Of a stretch of 64,000 nt of DNA, positions 23,657 to 34,425 are shown piece by piece. The stretch comes from Enoplosus armatus. Its lineage: Eukaryota > Chordata > Actinopteri > Centrarchiformes > Enoplosidae. The stretch spans positions 19,333,548-19,397,547 of the forward strand of contig NC_092190.1 in assembly GCF_043641665.1 (NCBI RefSeq). Reading direction: 5' to 3'. A program made the position numbers and the translations under genes. How positions within the stretch are numbered: the first letter of the stretch is position 1; the number at the start of each line of letters is the position of its first letter. The notes under the pieces were generated by a model that ran no database searches, was not told the origin of the DNA, and saw only the letters and a program-made list of their open reading frames with translations.

Positions 23657-26600
23657 AGATCAAAAACATTCCTTGAATACTGTCAGATACTTGAGCAGCA
23701 CTTGGTTTTGTTCACCTCAGTTCAATTCAATAAAAACAGAAATACCATTCCTAAAACTAGTAAAAGCCGAGAGCCAAACTCAGAACACTCACTCGACTCA
23801 TACGCTCAGTATTTGACCTAATGCTGGCAGGTTTCTTAGACTACTCTTGGACCCTGAGCGGGTATCATATGACTCCCTGTATGACAACAGTGTCAGTTCT
23901 AACATGCGTGTGTTTTCATGAGGCCGAGCCCCGGAAAGAAGGATTCAGTTTCTCCTCTGGGACGCCTGTTGAAAAATGAGCTAAGAACTAAAGTGTTTCT
24001 CTTTGGGTGAGCAGACGTAGTTGAACCCTATTCAAGACTTACTGCATATAGTATGAATATATACTGTATATATATATAAATGCCTCAGTTGTTATTTATT
24101 TTTGTGTCTTGATGTGGATAATTAAAGAGTTAGCGTGTGGACAGTTAGGTTTTTTGAAACTTTTCAAATCGACCATGATCTATGAATAAGAAATATAGAA
24201 CGTGCTCTTCATCTCTGGTCAGTTAACTGTGGTTTCTGTCAACGTCCTGCAGGTGATTAAGGCAGAGACAGAAAATTAATTCAAGGAGAATTTGAGAAAG
24301 TGCCCAGTGAAGAAAAACTGACCAAAATGTATTAAATGAAATAAATCAACTGATCCAAAATCAGTCAGGAGAACAGGAGATAAAATATAAAATGTTCCTC
24401 CTTAATCATAGTACGATATATTAACAGTGCAGCTTCAGTGTGGTGTGACGTGAACCAGCGTGCCACAATGTTGGGTTTTTGTATCCATGGCAACCAAGGT
24501 GGCATTTGGCTTCTGGAAAGAGATCATGCTACACACACACACACATGCACACACACACACGCACAGAAAAGAGGCTAATTCTGGCTTCAATTTGGACTCA
24601 CACTTCCACTCATTCAGATAAGACGAGATTGTTGATGTGTGAGGCGAAAGACCTGGAATGAGAAAGATGTGAAACCAAAGTTCCTTGAAAGCCACACATT
24701 TTAGCTTGCTTTAGAAACTTTCCCCCTTCTTCCCCTTTAGATCCCTCTCCCAAAAAAAGCTAAGTAACGGTCAATTTTTGCAGCCCGAGAAATCATGTGT
24801 CCTAATCCACTGGTGGGAAGGCTCCCTGTGCAGAGCAGCTTTACAATCAAAGCCAATTTTAAACCCTTAAAGAATATGTCTGAACTTAAAAAAAAGAGAG
24901 ACAAAATTAAGCTCACTGGTTTCCTTGAGGTTCTGTGTCTTTCTCTGCAACTCTCTTTCCTCTGTCCTTTCATTATTTCTCTCTCCTCTCTCGCCTCCAT
25001 CAAGTTCTTGCTTGGCCCGGCTCTTATTTCCTCTTTCTTTCTTTCTTTCTTTCTTCCTTTCTTGCTCACGTTCTTTCTTTTTTTTCTGTCTTTCATTCTC
25101 CACAACCTGTCTCTCAGCGGGTTTCTTTCACAGTGAGTTGACAGAGTATTGAAGTTTCAGACAAACCCTCTAATGCAGGATTAAAGATATCATGGCAGGA
25201 TTAGCTCTCTCCCTTCACTTCCCCTCCCTCTCACCCTCTCTCCTCGCTTTCTACCACCCCTCTCTATTTCACTCCATTCTTTCTTCCAATAAAGGTCTCT
25301 CTCTTATCCTTTCTCTACCCCTGTAATTTCTCTCTGATTTCCCTCTCCATCTCTTTGTCCCCCCACTCAACTCCCTTCAATGATCTTGCCCTGATAAAAG
25401 CAGCTGCATCCTACCAAATACAACCACTTAACACTCCCCAACGCTTTGTCCAAATCAGCCAGTCACTGCATAATCAAGGCTTTGCTCTCTCTGATTGAAC
25501 CGGACGCATGGCATGAGCCTTCGCGTGTCAATGTGCAGCTAATGCTTGTGACATTTGCATCAACCAGAAATACTGTGAGTAAAATCAGCATCAAAACATA
25601 CATGCATCAGCGATTTTTTGAAGAATGAAGACTTGAAATGACTTCGAGTTTGCAACTGGATTATGAAAAAGTGAGATAAATCTGGAAACTTACAGTCTGT
25701 TTTTTGCCTGCTGTCGATCTTACATATTATGTTTACTTGAATACCAGCAAGGCACAATAGTTTCAGCTCACTGCTACAGAAATTGACCATTCGCTCCCAC
25801 ACCCTTCTTTACTGTTACTAGGCCTGTCAAGCTTTCCATACTCATACAGCATCAATTTTGCCAGCTGAAATGGCCGATTTTATCAGCTGTTGCTGGTTTG
25901 CTATATTAAGCTAATGTTAGCTCCATGAGTTGGTTAAACACACTGTCCCTGGCCGACTTTTTAATGTTTCCAGCTGGCTCATTTTAAAATGAGAAGCCTG
26001 TAAAGGAGGTCTTAAATATGCACTTTATGGCAACACACATGATATTTTGCTAAACAACTTAGGCTACAGCTACACATCCCAGGCAAAAAGTCAGCATCCA
26101 AAACAGGATATATATATATAATTATGATAAGGAAAAATGTAAGACTTGTTTTGTTCTAACATTGCACTGTTTTGCTGCTAAGCTTATGGTCGTCTACATA
26201 CTTATTTGTATTTTCAAACAGTATGTTTGAAACCCCACAAACTAAGTCAGAAGTTTAGTTTTAGGTTGCTCCTTGGCCTTGAAAGTAATGCTCTTTGCTA
26301 CTGTAGGTAGTAAGCTAATTAGCCGGACATGCTAATGATTGCAGCTTATGATAGAGCAGATAAACACTGTTTAATCCATTCCTTACACATTTGCTTTTGT
26401 TTTGGAAGGGCTAAACAAACAAGAAAAACCCTCCAAACTCTTTAAATGCTTAGTATCGCTCTTATTACAGCCTGACACACAATTCAGCATGTGGAGAAAT
26501 CCAAAGCTTGACAGACCTGCCATGCCTAGTTGCGGTTTCTAAGCCATGATTTGACAATGACTGCCTCTGAGAGGGGTTTAGCGAATGGTCAATTAACAGT

Positions 26601-26680
26601 TTTTAATTCTCCAATGAGGTTTGCATGCCTGCCTCCCTCGTCCATAGTGCCAACCAGTAATGTGTCCTCCTGCCCTCCAG
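22046..26680 (+). other. nrp2: Intron before the NRP2b-type terminal exon (4.6 kb)
   Basis: The intron contains a long TG array (23597-23653), a CA array (24531-24560) and many pyrimidine-rich tracts (22930-23270, 24900-25130, 25200-25380), typical of teleost introns. Open frames on both strands in the pyrimidine-rich parts are low-complexity Ser/Leu/Phe or Lys/Arg/Glu. No other exon or transposon was recognised. Confidence 0.82.
23597..23653. repeat. (TG)n microsatellite, about 28 units
   Basis: Perfect TG array of about 57 bp in the intron preceding the NRP2b-type terminal exon. Confidence 0.97.
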
Positions 26681-27060
26681 GGGGTGCCATGTCTGGGATG
26701 GAGCCCACAGTAGACACAGTGGCGGTGCAGCCTGTCCCTGCCTACTGGTACTATGTGTTGGCGGGAGGCGGTGCCCTCTTGCTGCTGGTGACTGTAACCG
26801 TGGTGGTGATACTGTGCTGCCATCGGTACCACTGGGCGACCAAGAAGACCAGCGGTAGTCATCATCAGTCAGTGATGTACCACAACAGCCAGCATCCAAA
26901 TCAGCAAGGTCACCAAACCTGCTACCAGAACCAAAACCTCAGCTATAATCTGATCCACAGCCCCAACCAAAACCACCTGTACCCAGGTACTGGGCCGAGT
27001 CTTGAGCCCATGCTTACCATCAGGCTGGAGAAAGATGACAGCTATGATTCCCAGTGTTGA
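26681..27060 (+). CDS. nrp2: Neuropilin-2 alternative terminal exon, NRP2b-type membrane and cytoplasmic end
   Basis: The acceptor is TGCCCTCCAG at 26680, and the exon joins the 22045 donor in phase (A|GG, Arg). It encodes GAMSGMEPTVDTVAVQPVPA, the juxtamembrane YWYY, and a hydrophobic helix of about 24 residues (VLAGGGALLLLVTVTVVVIL) followed by CCHRYHWATKK. The end is LEPMLTIRLEKDDSYDSQC and TGA at 27058-27060. EPTVDTV-QP-PAYWYYV and EPxLTIxLE match the mammalian NRP2b isoform as I remember it, which lacks the Ser-Glu-Ala PDZ ligand. An Asn/Gln/His-rich stretch (26860-26979) separates the conserved parts and makes the tail longer than the mammalian one. The open frame extends upstream of the acceptor, but that part is intronic. 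Confidence 0.93.
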
Positions 27061-27410
27061 AAACAACTGGACTACATGTGAATGATATCATTTTATTAGA
27101 ATGCTTTGTTCAAATGAAGCAATGAAAGGGAGTGAGAAGGATTAGATTAGATTATCAACAACTCTTCACTGATGAGAACCTACACGGAAAGAGACACTGC
27201 AGGTCCTGTCGCTGATGACTGATCTAATTCACTCATCAGGATGCACCTTTGCTAAACTTCCTTGTTGGCGGGCAGAATGAACTCCTGACATTATTGTACC
27301 AATATCCCTCACAGGGGAGAGTAGATGAAAGAAATTGAATTGCCAATTCTGATGGCTGATGAGGGGCCTGATAACAACATTAAAGTGCAACTTTTTTGAT
27401 GTGCTGAAGC
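27061..27410 (+). other. nrp2: Proximal 3' UTR of the NRP2b-type transcript (candidate)
   Basis: Sequence directly after the stop codon. An ATTAAA at 27379-27384 is followed within about 10 bases by a T-rich then TG-rich stretch (27391-27410), a plausible cleavage signal. The 3' UTR may instead run much further, up to the AATAAA at 32407. Confidence 0.5.
27379..27384 (+). promoter_or_regulatory. nrp2: Candidate polyadenylation signal ATTAAA (NRP2b-type end)
   Basis: This is the second most common vertebrate poly(A) hexamer. It lies 320 bases after the stop codon and is followed by CTTTTTTGATGTGCTGAAGC, a U/GU-rich downstream element. Such hexamers are common by chance in AT-rich DNA. Confidence 0.4.
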
Positions 27411-30400
27411 GTGGCACCCCCAGCCTGGAAATGAAATGGACTATGATCAGAACTCAATAACAAGCAAATCACAGGTAGACTGCCTAACAGACTGTGGACT
27501 TATGCACATGCAGTATACAATGTCTGTGTTGTGTCAATGTATTTTCCTCTTCTATAAATGTCAGAGCAGGATATGTCTGTTCTCCCTGCTCTGATCTGCA
27601 GCTTGGACACTGCCTGCCTCCAAATACCCTGTCCGACAGAGAAGGGATTTACACACAGGTACAGGGAGATAGAAGTCACAATGTGTGCTGCATGAAGAGA
27701 GACGGCTATTCCTTCGGGTCTGAATGAAGCCGCGGTTTATTTGTCCACTGGCCTTTGAGAGACTGCGAGTGACAGAGACAGATTAAGTAACAGAAAAGGA
27801 AGAGGTATAGGGAGAATTAGTGCTGGCCGTCCATCCGTGACAGATAGACAGCTACACGTCCACCGTGGGCGGCTCCTTTGGTCTGCGAACAAGGAAATCA
27901 GTGTTGTGCTGCTCTCTGTCTGGTTTACACGAGGGAAAGATAGGATGAGACAGCTTACATCCTGCAGACCTAGAAGCAAACACACTCTCTGCATCAAAAA
28001 CACACAGAGGCTCAAAAGTCTCATATGCACGGACACTTCAGAACTTTTCACTGGCTGATAATGATCGAGTCTCACGTACCCTGAGTGCATTTTTCATTAC
28101 ATCCTGATATGCCTTTTTAAAGATGTGCTTTAAAACTATTACCTCTTCACCTCCAGAACGAGGTAGTGCCTCAGAGTATGAATGGACTCTATACATTTTT
28201 TTTTTTTTTTGCCTGGATCTCTTGGTAAATCCAATGCCTGTGTCTGTTAATGTTCAAACTAAACATCTTTGTATGTCCTGCACACATTAGACTGGGTGAA
28301 ATGAAGCAAATCCAAAAATCATATGTGTTGAGGATCTAAAGCTGCTGTTCAAATTTTTCTTTGAAGTCTGTGCAAGTTCAGATCTTTACGGCTGTTAAGT
28401 CGTTTCGTGTGTTATCCTATTAATCGTTTGTGAAATTCAGAATGTTTCTCACATCAGCCTGGTAACCTGAGAATGTGGTTTCCACGTGGCTACGAAGTTG
28501 TCAGTCTCGCTTCTATTCAACAGGTGAGACCAAACGTATGCTGTGAGAAAGAGCTTCTTACTTATGAAGCCTTTTTAGAAAACCACTGATCCAGGGTCAC
28601 CGGTCAGTTCCTTTGATCGTTTCATTCACAGTAATCTGTCAAATAAGACTGATTCCAGTGCAGCACTACCGTAACACAGCTTTCCTGATGTTTTCTTAAT
28701 CATCTGCTAACTGTATGTGTTATTTACTGGTGATGGAAAATGAACCAGGCGAGTGTGAAATTATGTATTTTTGAAGTTTTTGGTTACGTGTTATTTTGCA
28801 ATGTTGAGAGAAACATTAGCACTTTTCTGCTTCTTAATTATTTATTGAAGGCTCTGATGATTTATGACAATTTCTTACATTTACTGTGAAAGTCGAGTAA
28901 TGTACTGGTTGTGATTTAAGAACCTTTTTTTTTCTTTGTAATCATGTTACATTAGGCCTACATGTACTTCTAATGTATAATAGTTATACAATGTTTATTT
29001 TTTTATACTCACTGACTGTTGTTTAAAGGCAACAGTTGGGTGGATTGTGTTCACTGAGATGATCTTAACTCTTTCATTTGATGTCAAATCCTCAAGTTGT
29101 AGCCATTTTGCAACAGCAAATGTTTGTCCCTCGTTTGAAAGCATCATGTTTCAAGCTTAAATCAGACAGGAAACAGATGCAAATCAGTATGATATGCGGA
29201 GATTATTCAAATGATTTAAAAACAAAAAATATATATACATTTGCTTCTGGATTGAGAAGCCTATAATCAACTTCTATTCAGATCCACACCTGTGAATTTG
29301 GGCACACCACTTTGCTGCTTATTTTCTGGAATTCTCAGCAGCCCACCATCTTGTGCGTGTTATGTGCTGCACCCCTACATCATTTTGTTCGTGCTGAAAT
29401 CCCCCAGCCTTTTTATCAGAACCTGCTTGTTCCTATTCTACTCGTTCCCTTCATCGCAAATCCTCCCAGTAAAAAACACAGGAGAGAAAATGAGAGGCAG
29501 AAATGGAGGAGAGCAAAATCTCTCAGAGGAGAAGGGCCCATTAAGCGAGCCCCCTTTTCCCTCCAAAGAATGCGCCCAGAGATGGAGGAAGATGAAAGAA
29601 GTAAAAAAAAAGAAAAGAAAAAAAAAAAGAAAAACTGCTCTCTATACTTTCTAAAGATAGATTTTTCTCTTACTCCGAGAGGAAGGCTAACAGGGAGGCA
29701 GGTTGGGGTTTGGATAGAAGGAGGGAGAGAATTGAAGGAGGAGGGCAGGTTGTTTCAAACACAAAAGCAGATGAAAGAAGTCTTTTGGCAGAATAGACAG
29801 TGTGATGGAGACACACATTAGAAGCACAGCACGCACACAGCCGCACACACCGTCCAACAAACACAAACCTGTGGTAGCAAAGGATCCAGCAAATGCAGTC
29901 ATTTAAATCATTGTTTCATGCATGTCCAGAGAGTGCGTCCACTCTGCAGCTCTCCATATTGACTTATTTCCTCAAATTGTGTATCATAAAATGTGCTTTT
30001 GTGCTTTAGTCAACAAGTATTTTAGTGATTTTATGCTTGCATATCCATCCCCTCTCCCTTCCATTTCAATCGACTTGTGTATGATTTACACATTATGTGA
30101 CTCATTCTAGCAGCCCTGCGCTGTAACCCAATCAATGTGGGTCTGAAATTCAAACAGAGGAATGATATATGACTGTATTTATGTTGTGCTACCCTCTGCA
30201 CTTTTCTCTTCCATTCTCTCTCTCTCTATCAAACTTTTTGCGAGATTTGGAAAATGTGCTGGCGTCTCCTCATGCAACGCTTTTAAATCAACCTCCCCTC
30301 ACTTCCCTCCATCACAGACTACTTTGAAGCCCTTTAATATTTCTAATTAGGTAATGGAGCTGATTGCATTCATAAAACCCTGTGGTAAGCATTTCTAGCC

Positions 30401-32465
30401 CTCAGGCCATCTCTGTTTTTTTCTTTCTGCCTCCTCCTCCTGTTTCCTGGAGAAATATTACGAGTGAAAGCACTCTAACAGGTCCTCAAGCCCCCACTGG
30501 AACAGCATATGGTGCCAAAGAGCCATCCATGTCTGTGTCTGAATAATAAAAAAAAAGCCCCCTTTTTATTCTTCTCTTTACTAATTGGAGAGTGGAGATA
30601 AAATGGGGCTACAGGGAGTTTTAATCTCCTTTCAGATCCACGTGATGATTCTTCTCAGGATCCTAGCCTGAGGGCTTTGAGCCAGGATCATTAGAAAGTG
30701 TTCAACAGTCGTCCAAAGAATGTCCGAGCATCTCACGTTTGCTATCCTGCTTCTTTTGATTAGCGATTTAATGTTTTGTCAAGGCCTGTGGTGATTTGAG
30801 TTGACTGTGAGAAAGGAGAATTTAGAATTTGGAGGGTCTGTTGTGAGACTGTACATGTACACCATCAGATGGCTGATTAGGCGCTTTCATGTGCATGTGC
30901 TGAGGGTACATTTCAGTAAGACCTCCATAAAATATTATAATTTACAGCGTACCTACTGGAATCAGCCATATTTAGCTTAGCAGGTATCCATTGTTTCATT
31001 GTATTCTGTACATGAACTGCTTTTTTTTTTTTGACAGCATTATTTTATTCAGTAGGATGGTTGATACTTCTGCCAACATTATTTGAAGTCATGTTCATAA
31101 CCTGCAGGCCACTTGCTTTAAGATGTCTGTCCGGTTGGTTTAGATGGGTTTTTTTAATATTTTACTCTCATTTCTCACTTTTCGCCGTCAATTTCGGTGA
31201 TGGGAAATCATTTTAGGGGTAAAGTACAACCACACGTTAAGTTTTTGGAAAATCTACCTTGATGATGTCATTTTTATCAAATGAATCAACAATGTTTTTT
31301 ATTGCTCTTTGATTTCTTGTTCTTTTTTTTTATTAATCAGAAAGATTTTTCTTGATGTAAATCTGTTGGAAGCAGCAAAGACTGATCTTTCTGACACGTG
31401 GCCTCAGCAAAGGGATTTGAATTCGTTTTAATTCAAACTGTGGCTAATTTAGACTCACTGAGACTAAATAAAACCAGCCTTAAAGTGGTAAACTGCCTCA
31501 ACGTTCATCCCTGGCTTCATCTGTTATATTTACTCCTGTGCACTTTCTCTGCCTCTGTGAAGGAAAGACCTCAACTTTATGATTGTCTTTTTTGTCTTGC
31601 GCTGGTTTCACTTTCCTGCACTTCAAGCTAATTAAATATTGAACTACAGAGAAACATACAAAAGCCAATAGAGGCACCCATGCTCGCAATCAAACCATTA
31701 AATGAGCAAATACTCAACAGCTAAACATCTGAGAACGAATACACTCCATTTAGCATCGGGTTTGTTGGTTGCTGTTATATTTGAATTGAGTCCATGTCTT
31801 TTGTTTATTCTCTAATTGGGTTTGGAAGTCAATTCTGGGTCAATTTCAAACAATTAAAGAGGTGATTGAGTCTTTAATTTAAAGGAAATTACCTCATATT
31901 TAATATTTTCATTTCACAGATAGCTAGTCTCATTTAAAAATATTCATCTCTTACTATTACTTACAGACTGTATTGTATTGGAAGTTCGTAAAGACAGTTT
32001 TTAGAAGGTATAATCTGGATGCCACATGTTAAAATGGGCTGATAGAAAAATGACCTTATCTAAAAGCGGAAATGAGACTCTGTATCTTTTTTTCATATCT
32101 GCTAAATTAGTTTTTTTGCCTCTTGTCTTTTGTATATCTTTTACGGTTTCATTTTATAATGTGTTTTTGGGTTCCTTTGCCCCAGCAATAAATTATTATC
32201 AGCTGCCCAGGTATTGCTCGATTTTTTTTCTGAGGATTGTAATATCAATTTCCTTGAATAGAACTGAATTGAAGCAGAATTGAGCTTCCAAACCCTTCAA
32301 AGCCTTGCACTTCGGCCTGCCTCTGAAATATAATGTGGTATTTTAGCTTGTTGAATTTCATGGTCTTGGAATAGAAGAGAAAATATATTGCGGCGAATGT
32401 GAAGTTAATAAAAGTGATATTTTTCTATGAAACAGTTTTGTGTCTTTTTTTCACCGTTAAGTCTA

Positions 32466-32469
<4 letters not shown>
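27411..32469 (+). other. nrp2: Repeat-poor, AT-rich interval between the two alternative 3' ends
   Basis: Formally this is intron for the NRP2a-type transcript and possibly 3' UTR for the NRP2b-type one. Unlike every neighbouring stretch of similar length it has no dinucleotide array of 20 bp or more, only T/A runs and a short CT run near 30214. It carries many AATTA/TTAAT-type homeodomain-like words, notably at 30340-30380, 31630-31660 and 31790-31930. AATAAA hexamers occur at 31467 and 32407. No open frame resembles a protein. Confidence 0.6.
32407..32412 (+). promoter_or_regulatory. nrp2: Candidate distal polyadenylation signal AATAAA
   Basis: A canonical hexamer followed about 20-37 bases later by TTTTGTGTCTTTTTTT, a strong GU/U-rich downstream element. 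If used by the NRP2b-type transcript, its 3' UTR would be about 5.3 kb and would coincide with the end of the repeat-poor interval. Confidence 0.4.

Positions 32470-32509
<40 letters not shown>
32470..32509. repeat. (CT)n tract
   Basis: Perfect CT array of about 20 units that marks the end of the repeat-poor interval. It lies 360 bases upstream of the exon acceptor at 32867. Confidence 0.96.
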
Positions 32510-32511
<2 letters not shown>

Positions 32512-32867
32512 CATTCTCTCAACCTCTTGACTCTTTTTCCATTTCTAAGCCAATAAAAAAAGAGCAATGATGCTTATCACATAATGAAACTTGCTGGCTT
32601 TATGCAGGTAGTCTCAGCGAAATGTTTAGTAACAGAACAAAAAGGTTTATAGGAGATCTCTTGCCTGATCTCCTCAGAAAGTTTAAACAAGATCACTCAC
32701 TCTTTGAGCTGTTTGTGTAGTTTGATCTCCATCTACAAGTGACGCTTGTGCGCCGACAACATAAGCGATGGAGTGATGTTATCGCAACTTGTTGTGGACT
32801 ATAGAGTAGCTCCGGCTTGACTGGACGCTTGAGATTAATACTGTTATTCTTTCTGTCTTTTTAACAG

Positions 32868-32930
32868 ATCCCAGGCCTATGGATTTCGGAAAGGATCATG
32901 TTTCCAACCACAAGCCCCCCATCGATGGAG
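32868..32930 (+). CDS. nrp2: Neuropilin-2 alternative exon, NRP2a-type juxtamembrane stem
   Basis: The 63-base symmetric (phase 1-1) exon encodes 21 residues, NPRPMDFGKDHVSNHKPPID and Gly, with the first codon split A|AT. The acceptor is TTTTTAACAG and the donor is G|GTGAGA at 32930/32931. It occupies the place of the NRP2a-specific stem exon of mammals. There, as I recall, the sequence is acidic (a Glu/Asp cluster) and the length varies by alternative 5'-end usage; here it is neutral to basic with Pro and His. Support comes from splice sites, phase and position rather than sequence similarity. Confidence 0.82.
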
Positions 32931-33505
32931 GTGAGATTTGAAGTCTTCTTCTCTTCTCTTCTCTCCTCCTCTCAGCCTGAGGCAGTACTGGCTGTTTTAC
33001 AAGTGTCACCAGAAGAATAGTGAAATAGATCTTTCAGCAGAGGCATGCCCACGGCTCTTCGTTTTACATGTGGTGCCACGAGAAAAAAGCCTGTGGCAAC
33101 AGTGACAGACAATCTCTGATGTGTGTGTGTGTGTGTGCACCAGTGTGTATAGAGAGGGGCAGAGTGTGAGAGAGCATTCATTGAAAAGTGTGTCTGTGTG
33201 TGTGCATGTGGGCATGTTAGCATGTGTTTCCTCTCCTCCTCTTTCATGTTACGTGGCAGACAAAGTGAGACAGACAGCCTCCTCCTGGGCACCTAGAAAA
33301 CATCTGTCTGTTACAATCACAGTTTACTTCCCGTGTGTGAGCGTGTGTGTGTGTCTGTGAACAGCATGTGAGTGTGTGTGTGTGTGTGTGTGCCCACATG
33401 CTTGTGTTACTATCCCTTGTTTCTCCCAGCTCCTTGACAGAAACAAGAAGGGTGCTCAGCCTTTACCTCACTGAACAAGACTGTTTACTGTCTGTTTACT
33501 GCCTT

Positions 33506-33548
<43 letters not shown>

Positions 33549-34096
33549 CAGTGTGTTCCTCCATAAAACACTCTAAATGCAGTACTTAATTGCAGATTGG
33601 CTTGTTCATGTGTATACATTCATTAAGTGGTTTAGCATGCTTCTTGCTTATGCCAACTAGATGTGCGCACTTCAACACACACACACACACACACACAATA
33701 GAGCACCTTTACAGTCATTCATTTCATTATGTTTCCACGTCTATAAAAACTGAATTTGCTATTCTTGAATATATCAGCCATCATGTGGGACATTTGCCTC
33801 TGATACGGTTAAATTAATTTCCTTAAAGTGAGACTGTGTGAACGAAGACCACATTTCTTCTCTTACACATGAGAAATTAAATCTATCTCTTTAAAGGTGT
33901 TGAGTTGTGTTGTCTATCAAGGTGGACGTCAAGTCTGTCTTTTTTCCAAGTTACATTAGTTTTCAAATCAAGCTGCACCTCAGCTGCAGTGCCACACAAC
34001 AATAACTTAGGCAGACTTGAAGTTCACTACGATGAATGAAGCATTACGTAAATATGTCTAGAAGTTTTTTCTAAAGTTTTCCTGTTTTCTTTCCAG
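32931..34096 (+). other. nrp2: Intron before the NRP2a-type terminal exon
   Basis: This 1.17-kb GT-AG intron is rich in GT arrays (around 33120-33138, 33371-33392, 33509-33547) and a CA array (33676-33697). Open frames here on both strands are CVCV or HTHT translations of those arrays. Confidence 0.85.
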
Positions 34097-34425
34097 AGTA
34101 TGTCTTCCCGGGGTGGCCGTCCTCCTTCTCCACCCCCTCCTCCTCTGACGTGGACCCCTCCTCCGTCACCCTGGTGTCAGAGAAAGACAAGGACAACGCC
34201 TGGCTGTACACGCTTGACCCCATCCTCCTCACCATCATCGTGATGAGCTCTCTAGGCGTCCTGATGGGTGCGGTTTGCGCAGGACTGCTCCTCTACTGCA
34301 CGTGCTCCTATAGCGGGCTTTCCTCACGCTCCTCCACAACGCTGGAGAACTACAACTTTGAGTTGTACGACGGCATTAAGCATAAAGTGAAGATAAACCA
34401 GCAGAGGTGCTGCTCAGAGGCATGA
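34097..34425 (+). CDS. nrp2: Neuropilin-2 alternative terminal exon, NRP2a-type membrane helix and PDZ-ligand tail
   Basis: The acceptor is CTTTCCAG at 34096, and the codon G|AG (Glu) completes the junction. The stem EYVFPGWPSSFSTPSSSDVD is followed by EKDKDNAWLYTLDP. The transmembrane helix is ILLTIIVMSSLGVLMGAVCA onward, containing the GxxxG dimerisation motif (GVLMG). Next come the juxtamembrane cysteines of YCTCSYSGLSSRS and the tail TLENYNFELYDGIKHKVKIN, ending QQRCCSEA and TGA (34423-34425). This is near-identical to the mammalian NRP2a end as I know it. In neuropilins the C-terminal Ser-Glu-Ala binds the PDZ protein GIPC1/synectin, which controls endocytic trafficking. It is the most conserved exon in the window. 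Confidence 0.98.

Noticed and set aside
24737..25136. Lys/Arg/Glu-rich or Leu/Phe/Ser-rich frames on opposite strands
   Set aside because: Low-complexity translation of a polypyrimidine tract in an intron.
26530..26680. In-frame open sequence upstream of the NRP2b-type exon that could suggest a separate start at 26530
   Set aside because: The junction acceptor CTCCAG at 26680 and phase with the 22045 donor explain the exon. The upstream part is not similar to any neuropilin and would lack a signal peptide.
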